Assembly: GCF_004366355.1 (NCBI RefSeq)
Contig: NZ_SODV01000002.1
Coordinates: 2,086,768-2,150,767 of the forward strand
Origin: Dinghuibacter silviterrae
GTDB taxonomy: Bacteria > Bacteroidota > Bacteroidia > Chitinophagales > Chitinophagaceae
Length of the DNA: 64,000 nucleotides
Direction of reading: 5' to 3'
Part shown: piece after piece, positions 33,043 through 41,274 of the stretch
Position numbering within the stretch: the stretch's first letter is position 1
Layout of the letters: each line of letters begins with the position of its first letter
Made by a program: the position numbers and the translations under genes
The notes under the pieces: generated by a model
The model's input: the letters and a program-made list of their open reading frames with translations, nothing else
What the model was told of the DNA's origin: nothing
The model's database searches: none

Positions 33043-35664
33043 ATGAGACGTTTTTCGCTGCTCTTTCTGCTAACCATTTCGGTTTTGTCCCTCCAGGCCC
33101 AAAACCTTTCCCTCCGCTGGGAGCTTTTGTCCAACTTTTACCAGGGCCGCCGGCAAGCCCACTGCGTCCTGGTCCTCACCAATACCGGCCGGGAAGCCCT
33201 TCCCCCTTCCGGCTGGGCGCTCTATTTCAACGGATCTTCCACACCCCAGGCCGGACCCACCCCCGCCGGCCTCCAGATCGACAACCTCAGCGGTTGTCTC
33301 TTCCGGTTGCGGCCCACTTTGGGATTTCTCGGCATTGGCGCCGGCGACTCCGTCCGGATGGAATACATCGCGTCCGACTACGCCGCCAATACCTCCGACG
33401 CCCCCGAGGGCTGGTACCTCGTGTTTGACAACGCGCCTTCCAAAGGATACCCCGTCGCGCACTATACAAAAACCCCCATCACCCGCCCCGAGCTGTTCGA
33501 CCGCTATCCCGGGGACCACATCCCCGAGGCCACCCCTTCGAACGTCTATACCTGGAACCAGCAGGCGGATCCGGGCGAGGCGCCCGATCTTCTTCCTCTT
33601 TTTCCCACGCCCCAGTCGGTCCGTGCCCTTGGGGATAGTGGCGCATTTTACAAAGGCGGCGCCATCTTCCTTGGGGATGATGCCTTTGCCGGCGAGGCGG
33701 CGTATTTGAAGGAGCAGGTGCGGGCGCAAACGGGGCTGGCCGCGGCGGTCCGTGCTGCCACCGGCGCCGCCGTTGCCCCGGGCGCCGCCACCGGCGCCTC
33801 CTCCGGCGCCGACGGCATCTACCTCGTGAAGGCCGTGGACACCCTCCCGGACGAAGGCTACCGCCTTCATTTGCTGGGCGGCGTCATTCGCATCGAGGCC
33901 TCCACGCCCGCCGGGATGTTCTACGGCATCCAGACGCTGCTCCGCCTGTTCCCCGCGGGCCCGCACCGGTCCTCGTACCTTCTCCCCGCGCTCGCCATCA
34001 CCGACCAGCCCCGTTTTAGCTACCGCTCTCTCATGCTCGACGTAGGCCGCAACTTCCAGACCTACGACGAGATCCTGCGCGTCCTCGACCTCATGGCCTT
34101 TTGCAAACTCAATGTCTTCCACTTCCACCTCACCGACGATGAAGGCTGGCGCCTGCAAATCCCCACGCTGCCTGAACTCACCAGCGTAGGTGCCAAACGG
34201 GGGCACACCCTCGACGACAAAGACTGGCTGCGCCCCTGCTACGGCTCCGGCCCCGACACCAGCAGCCCCACCGGGAGCGGGTATTACACCCGCGCGCAGT
34301 TCATCCATATTTTGACATACGCCCAGCGCTTACACATCCGCGTTATCCCCGAAATCGAAAGCCCCGGCCACGCCAGGGCCGCCATCAAGTCGATGGACAA
34401 CCGGTACCGCCGCCTGATGGCCGAAGGACGCCCCACCGAGGCCCTGGAATTCCTCCTCCGCGACACGACGGATCAATCGGTATACTCCACACCTCAGGCG
34501 TACCACGACGACGTCATGAACGTCGCGCTTCCCTCGGTGTATCGTTTTATCGGCCGCGTGACCTCGGAGCTCGTTTCCATGTACCACGACGCGGGTGTGC
34601 CCCTGGAAACCATCCACCTCGGCGGGGATGAGGTGCCCGCGGGGGTGTGGGAGCGGTCGCCGGCTTGCCTGGCGTTAGTCAGGGCGGGCGTCGCGGCATC
34701 CGGCGTCGCCACCGCGGCCTCCGCGACGGCGGGCGCCATGCCCCAGACGGTCGGCGACCTCTGGTACTACTACTTCGGCAAGGTCGACTCCATCCTTCGC
34801 GGCGAAGGTCTCTACACTTCCGCCTGGGAAGAAGCCGGCATGCGCAAAACCCTCCAGGACGGTCATCCCGCCATCCTGCCCAATCCTGATTTTGCGGGCG
34901 GACGTATGCAGGTACACATCTGGAACAATGGGGGTGGGGCGGAAGACCTCGCCTACCGCATGGCCAATGGCGGATACAAGGTAGTGCTGTCGGTGGCATC
35001 CCACCTCTACTTCGACATGTCCTACAACAAATCCTTTGACGAATTCGGCTACTACTGGGCCACCTTCCAGGACGCCGATAAACCCTTTACCTATATTCCC
35101 TTTGACTATCTACGGCTCTTACAGGAAGACGAACAGGGCAACCCCTTGCCACCGGGCCTCAAAGCGTCAAAGGAACGCCTCACCGACTACGGCAAGTCCA
35201 ATATCGTCGGGCTCGAAGGATGTCTCTGGGGAGAAACCCTTAGGGGCGCCGGCGGCCTCGAATACAAGCTCCTCCCCAAACTCCTGGGCATGGCCGAACG
35301 CGCCTGGGCGCCTGATCCGGTGTGGGCCACCCAGCACGATACGCTGGCCGCGAAACAGGCTAGCCTGGAGGCATGGTATGCTTTTGCTTCCTTACTCGGA
35401 CGCCACATCCTTCCCCAACTCGATACCTACAACGGGGGTTATGCCTACCGGATACCGCCCCCGGGCGTGATGGTCCGGGATGGCCAGGTATGGGCCAACG
35501 TCCAACTGCCGGGTTTGGTGATCCGGTATACCGTGAACGGGCAGGAGCCCGGGCCTAACAGCGCGTTGTATAGGCAGCCCCTTCGGGTGCATGGGAAGGT
35601 CCGTCTGCGGGTGTTTAATACGGTGGGGCGGGGGAGTAGGGTGGTTGAGGTTATGAACGAATAG
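33043..35664 (+). CDS. GH20 beta-N-acetylhexosaminidase with low-complexity insertions
   Basis: An 873-residue secreted enzyme that removes terminal beta-GlcNAc or beta-GalNAc. Order: signal peptide (to about 19), an N-terminal chitobiase carbohydrate-binding domain (about 20-150), a GH20b domain (about 180-310), the GH20 TIM barrel (about 325-720) and a CHB_HEX C-terminal domain (about 790-870). The catalytic pair Asp529-Glu530 sits in HLGGDEVPAGVW; FHFHLTDDEGWRL and PEIESPGHARA are further barrel landmarks. Two Ala/Gly/Ser/Thr-rich insertions interrupt it, one in GH20b (around 236-257) and one shortly after the catalytic pair (around 545-567). It is divergent from GH92; together they suit trimming of N-glycan or chitin-like oligosaccharides. 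Confidence 0.93.
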   Translation: MRRFSLLFLLTISVLSLQAQNLSLRWELLSNFYQGRRQAHCVLVLTNTGREALPPSGWALYFNGSSTPQAGPTPAGLQIDNLSGCLFRLRPTLGFLGIGAGDSVRMEYIASDYAANTSDAPEGWYLVFDNAPSKGYPVAHYTKTPITRPELFDRYPGDHIPEATPSNVYTWNQQADPGEAPDLLPLFPTPQSVRALGDSGAFYKGGAIFLGDDAFAGEAAYLKEQVRAQTGLAAAVRAATGAAVAPGAATGASSGADGIYLVKAVDTLPDEGYRLHLLGGVIRIEASTPAGMFYGIQTLLRLFPAGPHRSSYLLPALAITDQPRFSYRSLMLDVGRNFQTYDEILRVLDLMAFCKLNVFHFHLTDDEGWRLQIPTLPELTSVGAKRGHTLDDKDWLRPCYGSGPDTSSPTGSGYYTRAQFIHILTYAQRLHIRVIPEIESPGHARAAIKSMDNRYRRLMAEGRPTEALEFLLRDTTDQSVYSTPQAYHDDVMNVALPSVYRFIGRVTSELVSMYHDAGVPLETIHLGGDEVPAGVWERSPACLALVRAGVAASGVATAASATAGAMPQTVGDLWYYYFGKVDSILRGEGLYTSAWEEAGMRKTLQDGHPAILPNPDFAGGRMQVHIWNNGGGAEDLAYRMANGGYKVVLSVASHLYFDMSYNKSFDEFGYYWATFQDADKPFTYIPFDYLRLLQEDEQGNPLPPGLKASKERLTDYGKSNIVGLEGCLWGETLRGAGGLEYKLLPKLLGMAERAWAPDPVWATQHDTLAAKQASLEAWYAFASLLGRHILPQLDTYNGGYAYRIPPPGVMVRDGQVWANVQLPGLVIRYTVNGQEPGPNSALYRQPLRVHGKVRLRVFNTVGRGSRVVEVMNE
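33749..33812 (+). repeat. Low-complexity GC-rich insertion in the GH20b domain
   Basis: Encodes a stretch of alternating Ala, Thr, Gly and Val with the recurring codon string for ATGA. It lies between two strands of the GH20b domain where related enzymes have a short loop. The repeat unit is too degenerate to assign one period. Confidence 0.55.
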
Positions 35665-35680
35665 CCCAATCCTGTCAGCT

Positions 35681-36631
35681 TCAGCGGGCAGACTGCTCGT
35701 ACCAGCGTAGGACACGCAGCGCCCGCAGCGTGTTCCATCTGCTGGGCTGACCATCGACGTCCTCCAGTGTAAAGTGAACCATGCCGGGATGCGTGTTCTC
35801 CAGTAGCCAGGTGCCATCGGGCTGCTGTTTGGATCGAAGCAAGTCGATCGCTTCGTCCATGCGCGGGTCCGGCGCATTCCCTACTGAGCGGAAGTATTCG
35901 AGTGCACGTAGCACGTCGTACTGCCAGCGGATAGGAAATGAGCATTGCAGCCAGGCAGGATTGACGATCTCGCCCGTGCTCTTACGCCGGAAAAGTCTTC
36001 GTTCGAGGAGGTACTCCTCGCCCCGGCGCCGGGCCGCAACAGATTCCGCGGAGCCGCCGGTGGCGCGCTCATGCGCCAACAATCCTTCCAGGACGTTGAT
36101 CGTCGTCGCGAACGACGAACGGACGGAACCGTTCTCTGCTTCACAATTCCATCCACCATCTCCGAGCTGCTCACCTAGAAGGCGGGAGACCACACCATCG
36201 ACATTCTGATTGAAATAAACGCCCAATGCGATTAATCTACCATTGATACATGGTTCGACCTCGCCGCTGAAGAACGGCTGTCCGGCGTGCTCCCAACGAC
36301 AATGGTCCCTGACCTGCGCCACCGCTCGGCGTACCAGGCTAGCGTGCGGGTCTATCCCGAAATCCCGCAGCAGTTGGAGCGTCGGCAGCGTGGCAGTCCA
36401 AGGCTGGCCTGGCTCCGGTTGTGCCGGTCGAAACTTCCGCGCGGGGAAGCACGCGCCTCCTGCCCACTGGCCATCTTCGCCCTGCAATGCCAGAAGCCGG
36501 GCGCCCCAGCCCTCGGTAGCTACCCTTGAGCGTTCCGCTGTGGCTACTTCGACCGGCGCATGGGCGAGATCGTGCAACACTTGCCAGCGTATGGCGGGAT
36601 CCGAGTCAAGAAGCCAATCTAGTACCACCAT
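35681..36631 (-). CDS. Terpene-cyclase-like (prenyltransferase/squalene oxidase repeat) protein
   Basis: A 316-residue protein without a signal peptide, rich in alpha-helical repeats of the alpha/alpha-toroid type: LLALQGEDGQWAGG, LLGEQLGDGGWNCE and LLRSKQQPDGTWLLE each carry the QxxDGxW pattern of squalene-hopene cyclase repeats. The acidic DxDD cyclase motif is not seen, so cyclase activity is unlikely; such short proteins are usually annotated as hypothetical or squalene cyclase-like. No partner terpenoid genes lie nearby. It is convergent with the GH20 gene, 16 bases apart. The next gene on the same strand, upstream of it, lies in the A+T-richer block. Confidence 0.7.
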   Translation of the reverse strand: MVVLDWLLDSDPAIRWQVLHDLAHAPVEVATAERSRVATEGWGARLLALQGEDGQWAGGACFPARKFRPAQPEPGQPWTATLPTLQLLRDFGIDPHASLVRRAVAQVRDHCRWEHAGQPFFSGEVEPCINGRLIALGVYFNQNVDGVVSRLLGEQLGDGGWNCEAENGSVRSSFATTINVLEGLLAHERATGGSAESVAARRRGEEYLLERRLFRRKSTGEIVNPAWLQCSFPIRWQYDVLRALEYFRSVGNAPDPRMDEAIDLLRSKQQPDGTWLLENTHPGMVHFTLEDVDGQPSRWNTLRALRVLRWYEQSAR

Positions 36632-36713
36632 GTAAATTGTTTAATTCAGTAAGTTCCTTAAATTTCTTGTCCCGAAATTGGTGGTTACCGTTGCCGTGGG
36701 CTTTGTCTTATGT

Positions 36714-37400
36714 TCAACAGATCAACAACAACCTATTCTGTCCCGATTTTTCCTTTGGCGCACGGTGAAGACAAGGAGGAACCTGACTTTCAGGATGATC
36801 AACCGCCAACCTCCATAAGTGACCAAGGCCTAAGCTTATTATGCGTGCATTAGGCTCAGCCTGATAGTGTAGATCAAAGAAATGTTCACTTAAAAACGAC
36901 TCAAAACCTTCCTCTGTTCCATGATATAGTTTTTTGAGCTCATCCCGTATTTCTGGAATAAGTACTTTCTTTTTGCCTTGTGCATTTGGCAATATTTCAC
37001 TCGAATCACCATAGTAAGTGCATAAAAAGGTATCGGTTGGTATGGGGGAGCGATCTACATGAAAAGAATAAACATCCGTTGGGAAAAATGGGTAGGTATC
37101 ATCCTGATCATAGTGGTTGATCACATTAAGAATGGGTGATGCGCCATGATCTTTCAAGGCCTTCAAGTCATGTAAAAGAATGTTACGGGCAAGTTGCCCT
37201 TGTTCACTCAATTGAAGCGCACAAAGCTCCTCTTGTTCAATGACCGTTATATTCCCGGTTAGCGCTACCTTTTTTACAATCTCGGCAAAATCACCTATTA
37301 GTTCACGAGTCCAACAAATCGCATTCATTACGCCACTAAATGGCGTAGTTGCGAGGTCTTGAAAATTTGTGACATAGTGAATCTGATGCTCACTTTTCAT
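36714..37400 (-). CDS. DUF1826-like protein
   Basis: A 228-residue cytosolic protein. The C-terminal CLHRAPKEKSGQNRLLLIC matches the C-x-HR-(S/A)-P ending I associate with the DUF1826 family, and the middle (LLHDLKALKDHG, FHVDRSPIPTDTFLCTYYG with HVD and a later CLHR) is consistent. In other bacteria DUF1826 genes are often zinc-responsive, but nothing here tests that. The base composition is clearly A+T-richer than the glycosidase genes to the left. It begins 10 bases after the RibD-like gene ends and probably belongs to the same transcript. Confidence 0.55.
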   Translation of the reverse strand: MKSEHQIHYVTNFQDLATTPFSGVMNAICWTRELIGDFAEIVKKVALTGNITVIEQEELCALQLSEQGQLARNILLHDLKALKDHGASPILNVINHYDQDDTYPFFPTDVYSFHVDRSPIPTDTFLCTYYGDSSEILPNAQGKKKVLIPEIRDELKKLYHGTEEGFESFLSEHFFDLHYQAEPNARIISLGLGHLWRLAVDHPESQVPPCLHRAPKEKSGQNRLLLIC

Positions 37401-37409
37401 ATTTTTATT

Positions 37410-37979
37410 TTACTGAGAAGGCATTTTCACGTAATGAAGCGCAATATGCCCGGATGTAAAAGTCGTCGACCCGATAAGTTTTAATGTTACTTTCTCCTGC
37501 AGGCCAAGGTCTTCGAACAACCTTCTCCCTCCTCCTGAGAGGATGGGTTGCACAACAAAAATAAATTCATCGACCAGGCCCAGCGCAATCAGCTGTGCAG
37601 GAAGCGCTACGCCACCCACCAACATATCTTTGCCTTGTTCTTGTTTTAATTTAAGTATTTCCTCCTGGAGGTCGGTGCGAACAATTCTGGTGTTACTTCC
37701 TTCCGCCTTGTCTAACGTCCGCGAAAAAACAATTTTATTGCAGGAATCAAATGCCTGGGCAAATTCGACATCTTGTGCTGTTTCACCAGAAGGGTTCTTT
37801 GCGATATCGGGCCAGTAAGGAACCATGATTTGATAGGTTTTCCGCCCGTAGATGAGCAGGTCGACGTCCCGCAAAAGGCGCATAAAATATGTGCCCACTT
37901 CATCACCGGGAGGGACCAAATCGGATAGGCCGAAGCAGCCGTCAATGGAAAGGTTGATGGCGTAGCGTAGCTTTCTCAT
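37410..37979 (-). CDS. RibD C-terminal / dihydrofolate reductase-like family protein
   Basis: A 189-residue protein of the YyaP/YwjB-like group: MRKLRYAINLSIDGCFG at the N-terminus, LLIYGRKTYQIM in the first third and MLVGGVALPAQLIALGLVDEF for the nucleotide-binding region. The family shares the fold of the reductase domain of RibD, but individual substrates are mostly unknown. Its ATG overlaps the stop of the VOC gene by 4 bases, indicating coupling. VOC, RibD-like and AraC genes of this kind often travel together in soil Bacteroidota, which fits the A+T-rich character of this block. Confidence 0.88.
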   Translation of the reverse strand: MRKLRYAINLSIDGCFGLSDLVPPGDEVGTYFMRLLRDVDLLIYGRKTYQIMVPYWPDIAKNPSGETAQDVEFAQAFDSCNKIVFSRTLDKAEGSNTRIVRTDLQEEILKLKQEQGKDMLVGGVALPAQLIALGLVDEFIFVVQPILSGGGRRLFEDLGLQEKVTLKLIGSTTFTSGHIALHYVKMPSQ

Positions 37980-38827
37980 GACATAGAGGATTGTACAATT
38001 TGTTCAATGTTTAGCTTTCGCATGGACATAAACGCCTGTGCTGCCTTGCCCGCCTTGGCTGGGTTGCTCATAATTTCTCCAAGGATTGTTGGAATGATTT
38101 GCCACGATACACCGAACTTATCTTTTAGCCAGCCACACATGCTTTCTTCTCCATTTTCAGTGAGCTTTTCCCAGTAATAATCTATCTCGTCCTGCGTTTC
38201 GCAATATAAAGTTAACGACACTCCCTCCGTGAACGTAAAATCGTGCTTCGCCGCACTTTCCATCAGCATGAGTTTCTGTCCGTCTACATCGATTTGTGCA
38301 TGTTTTACTTTTCCTTCTTTGTCGGGTAATTCACCAGCGCCATAGCGGAGCATTTTGTCCACTTTAACGTTGTCAAAAATAGAGGAATAAAGGTCAATGG
38401 CTTCATCAACCCGGCCATATTGCTTGCCGGTAAACAGGAGATAGGGCGTTATTTTCTGACCAACATCCTTGAATTTTCCTAGCGCCAGTTGCCAGGATAT
38501 GCCGAACTTGTCGGTTACCCATCCATATTTTTCACTCCATGGATATGTATCCAAAGGCATCATGATGCTGCCATCTTTGCTAAAGGCCTCCCAGATGTGC
38601 TCCATTTCCTCTACATTTTCACAGATGTAATAAAACGAAATGGAGGGATTGGGATGATACATGGGACCGCCATCCAAAAGGATAAGTCTTTGTCCCGACA
38701 CGTCCATCTCCGTCACGATGGGGGACTGTGTGGTGATTTTGGACTTTTTAAAAACGGAACAATACAATGCCGCGGCTTCTTTTGCCTGATTGTCAAACCA
38801 AAGGCAGGGTGTAATTTGTTTTTTCAT
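37976..38827 (-). CDS. Tandem VOC (PhnB/3-demethylubiquinone-like) protein
   Basis: A 283-residue protein made of two glyoxalase/bleomycin-resistance-type (VOC) modules, at about 4-125 (ITPCLWFDNQAKEAAALY ... DKFGISWQL) and about 130-260 (ITPYLLFTGKQYGRVDEAIDLY ... DKFGVSWQIIP). This is the PhnB-like 3-dmu-9_3-mt architecture. The family includes metal-dependent small-molecule enzymes and binding proteins; no function can be fixed here. I use the ATG at 38827 (MKKQITPCLWF); an open frame extends 63 bases upstream but does not add family sequence. A perfect TAnnTTTG box lies 17 bases before this ATG. Confidence 0.88.
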   Translation of the reverse strand: MKKQITPCLWFDNQAKEAAALYCSVFKKSKITTQSPIVTEMDVSGQRLILLDGGPMYHPNPSISFYYICENVEEMEHIWEAFSKDGSIMMPLDTYPWSEKYGWVTDKFGISWQLALGKFKDVGQKITPYLLFTGKQYGRVDEAIDLYSSIFDNVKVDKMLRYGAGELPDKEGKVKHAQIDVDGQKLMLMESAAKHDFTFTEGVSLTLYCETQDEIDYYWEKLTENGEESMCGWLKDKFGVSWQIIPTILGEIMSNPAKAGKAAQAFMSMRKLNIEQIVQSSMS

Positions 38828-38844
38828 TTTATTCGCTTTACCGT

Positions 38845-38852
38845 CAAAAGTA
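38845..38852 (-). promoter_or_regulatory. -7 box TACTTTTG upstream of the VOC gene
   Basis: A perfect TAnnTTTG match on the minus strand, 17 bases before the ATG at 38827. No TTG lies at the usual -33 distance. It would give a short, conventional leader and drive VOC, RibD-like and DUF1826-like genes together. Confidence 0.35.
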
Positions 38853-38889
38853 TCAAAGCAAATGGCCATAGAATAGAATAAAACCGACA

Positions 38890-39672
38890 CTATGGCTTTT
38901 TGTCGGTTAACCCATTTCTCAGATAATCATTCGGTGTGGTCTGTGTAAATTCTTTAAAAGAACGGATGAAATGGCTTTGGTCGGCAAATCCATTGGAAAA
39001 AGCCACATCTGATATCTTGCCAAATCGTTGTGACTGAAGCTGTCTGAATGAAAGATCAAATTGGCAGATGCGCCTGTATTGAGTGGCCGTAACGCCTACA
39101 TATTTCTTAAAAATTCTTTGAAATGTCCTTTCGTTAAGCTTCAATTCCTGAAGTATTTCCGATAAAATTTCTGTGCCGGAATTGCACATAATCTGGTCGG
39201 TCGCGTATTGAATAATGTCCAAAATCTTTTGGTTCTCATTCAATTGTTGAACGATTAGATGGTCGAGCACTTCTACTTTCCGCGACGTTGAATCTGCATA
39301 AATCAATTGGGTTCTAAGTGCGTTGTATTTATGCGGGCTGCAATTAAAAAGGTCAACAGGTGTCCCTAACAGTTTTTTTGCGGGCATATTGAATAAACCT
39401 GCAAGTACAAATGGTTTAAAAAAGTACGCGATAATCGTCGAATGGTTATTGGTTGTCCAATGGCCGGGATCAATGAAATTTCCATGCAGCGTCAATTGTG
39501 CAACATGTTCATAGCCGGACGGAGTTTTCTCGGTTTTACAAAAAAGTATCGGTATTCCATTGGTGAAAATGGGCAGGCTATCGGAATCCGGTTCGGAGAA
39601 ACCTTCAATAATCAGAACCGTTCTCACCAGTTCTGTCAGCAGTTTACCAGGTCTTTGATACCAATGTTTCAT
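38890..39672 (-). CDS. AraC family transcriptional regulator
   Basis: A 260-residue regulator. The C-terminal third carries two helix-turn-helix motifs: LSEILQELKLNERTFQRIF, then ISDVAFSNGFADQSHFIRSF with the ending TPNDYLRNG, the classical AraC signature. The N-terminal 150 residues form a small ligand-binding or dimerisation domain like that of other AraC proteins in Bacteroidota that precede VOC/RibD genes. The ATG at 39672 (MKHWYQRPGKLL) is used rather than an open extension. It lies 62 bases upstream of the VOC gene on the same strand and is the likely local regulator. It is divergent from the esterase gene, with 72 bases between. Confidence 0.88.
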   Translation of the reverse strand: MKHWYQRPGKLLTELVRTVLIIEGFSEPDSDSLPIFTNGIPILFCKTEKTPSGYEHVAQLTLHGNFIDPGHWTTNNHSTIIAYFFKPFVLAGLFNMPAKKLLGTPVDLFNCSPHKYNALRTQLIYADSTSRKVEVLDHLIVQQLNENQKILDIIQYATDQIMCNSGTEILSEILQELKLNERTFQRIFKKYVGVTATQYRRICQFDLSFRQLQSQRFGKISDVAFSNGFADQSHFIRSFKEFTQTTPNDYLRNGLTDKKP

Positions 39673-39710
39673 TTTGGCTCCTGTTGTTGTCCAAGATACG
39701 AACATAAGCC

Positions 39711-39741
39711 TTGCGGTTTTTTAGAAATAATAGTATACTTG
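39711..39741 (+). promoter_or_regulatory. Promoter TTG-N20-TATACTTG, 3 bases from the esterase ATG
   Basis: A TTG at 39711-39713 is followed after exactly 20 bases by TATACTTG (39734-39741), one mismatch from TAnnTTTG. The ATG at 39745 comes 3 bases later. Spacing and sequence fit the Bacteroidota promoter, and the transcript would be leaderless. Confidence 0.5.
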
Positions 39742-39744
39742 TTG

Positions 39745-41187
39745 ATGCGGGTAAAAATTCTCCTTTTGCTGGGCACACTGGTCGCTTGTCAATCACAACC
39801 ATTGACCGTTTCCACGGACGCCGGTCTTGTGTCAGGCACAAGTGCCGGGGCTGTCCGGATATTCAGGGGCATCCCGTTTGCGGCCCCTCCCGTAGGGCCC
39901 TTGAGGTGGAGGGAACCCCAGTCCGTTACACCCTGGACAGGGGTCCGGCGCTGTATAGCCTTTGGTCCCAACCCTGTACAAGAGAACGGCTGGGGGGTAT
40001 GCAGCGAGGACTGTCTTTACCTGAATGTTTGGACCACGAAGGTAGACCCGCCGGCGAAAAAGCCGGTGATCGTGTGGATTTATGGAGGGGGATTTACCGG
40101 TGGATCCGGCTCCGGCAGTTGGTGTGACGGGGAAGCCATGGCCAGGAAGGGCGTTGTATTCGTGACGTTTAATTATCGGGTGGGCGTATTGGGCTTTCTG
40201 GCTCATCCGGCCTTGTCCTCGGAATCCCCGAATCATAGCTCGGGCAATTATGGGATACTGGACCAGATCGCCGCGCTTCAGTGGGTTAAACGGAATATTA
40301 CTGCTTTTGGCGGCGATCCGGAAAACGTCACGATCGCTGGTGAGTCCGCCGGTTCCTGTAGTGTAAACACCCTGATCGCGTCGCCCCTCGCCCGGGGCCT
40401 TTTCCGGCGCGCCATCGCCGAAAGCGGGGCCTTTTTCAAACCGGGACGGAATAGGTCGCTGCGGGAAGCGGAAGAAGATGGCGTACGTACCATGCGCGGA
40501 AAAAATGCCCTTACCCTGGAAGCCATGCGCGCTTTATCCCCGGAGGCTTTGCTCAAAGGTGATTACAGGCGTTTGCCCGTCGTGGACGGCTATCTTTTAC
40601 CCGATCACATTGACGAGCTTTTCAAAAAAGGCACCATCAACAAAGTTGATTTGATGACAGGCTATAACGAGGGGGATAATTTCATAGAGGACACAATGAG
40701 CGCGCCGCAATTTATCTCTTTTGCACAAAGAAATTATGGACCGCGGGCAGCCGACTTCCTCACCCTGTATCCCGTGGAACGTGTGCAGCAGTCTCAACAA
40801 GCCCTTGGTAGAGACCTGCATTTTGGCTGGGAGCATTATACCTGGGCAAAAGAGGAAGGGGCCAGGGCTTATATGTACTATTTCGACCGGGTTCCCCCCG
40901 GCGAACCCAAGCTGGGCGCCTTCCATTCCGCGGAGGTTTGTTATGCGCTACATACGCTGGCGTACCAGAACAGACCCTGGACGCCCTGGGACACCACGCT
41001 CAGCAACCTCATGAGTGATTATTGGGTCAACTTTGCCTCTACTGGGGATCCCAACAAGAAAGGGCTTCCGCCCTGGCCCGCGTTTTCCGCCTCAAAAACC
41101 CAGGTCATTCGGTTGGGGGATACCGTGGAGTCAATCGACCTTCCGGCCATGCGCGCTTTTGGATTCTTTCAGCCTTATCCAAGGTGA
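39745..41187 (+). CDS. Type B carboxylesterase (lipoprotein)
   Basis: A 480-residue alpha/beta-hydrolase of the carboxylesterase type B family. The signal peptide ends in a lipobox (LLLLGTLVAC). The triad is visible: Ser201 in GESAGS, Glu309 in YNEGDNF and His394 in FHSAEVCYALH. The oxyanion motif is IYGGGFTGGSG, and FRGIPFAAPPVGPLRW is the family signature near the N-terminus. It should hydrolyse esters of small acids or acylated sugars in the envelope. The ATG at 39745 is chosen because it starts the lipoprotein signal; the frame is open about 300 bases upstream into the AraC gene on the other strand. The next gene starts about 90 bases downstream. Confidence 0.92.
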   Translation: MRVKILLLLGTLVACQSQPLTVSTDAGLVSGTSAGAVRIFRGIPFAAPPVGPLRWREPQSVTPWTGVRRCIAFGPNPVQENGWGVCSEDCLYLNVWTTKVDPPAKKPVIVWIYGGGFTGGSGSGSWCDGEAMARKGVVFVTFNYRVGVLGFLAHPALSSESPNHSSGNYGILDQIAALQWVKRNITAFGGDPENVTIAGESAGSCSVNTLIASPLARGLFRRAIAESGAFFKPGRNRSLREAEEDGVRTMRGKNALTLEAMRALSPEALLKGDYRRLPVVDGYLLPDHIDELFKKGTINKVDLMTGYNEGDNFIEDTMSAPQFISFAQRNYGPRAADFLTLYPVERVQQSQQALGRDLHFGWEHYTWAKEEGARAYMYYFDRVPPGEPKLGAFHSAEVCYALHTLAYQNRPWTPWDTTLSNLMSDYWVNFASTGDPNKKGLPPWPAFSASKTQVIRLGDTVESIDLPAMRAFGFFQPYPR

Positions 41188-41274
41188 ATGTATTTCTCCA
41201 CACGGTTGTTGATCATTCCGGGTGAACGGTTGAATTGTTTTTCTTCGGGCACAAAGGGACCTTTATTTAGCGCC

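Noticed and set aside
39442-39744. N-terminal extension of the esterase frame
   Set aside because: It overlaps the AraC gene on the other strand, and the lipoprotein signal and promoter both point to the ATG at 39745.
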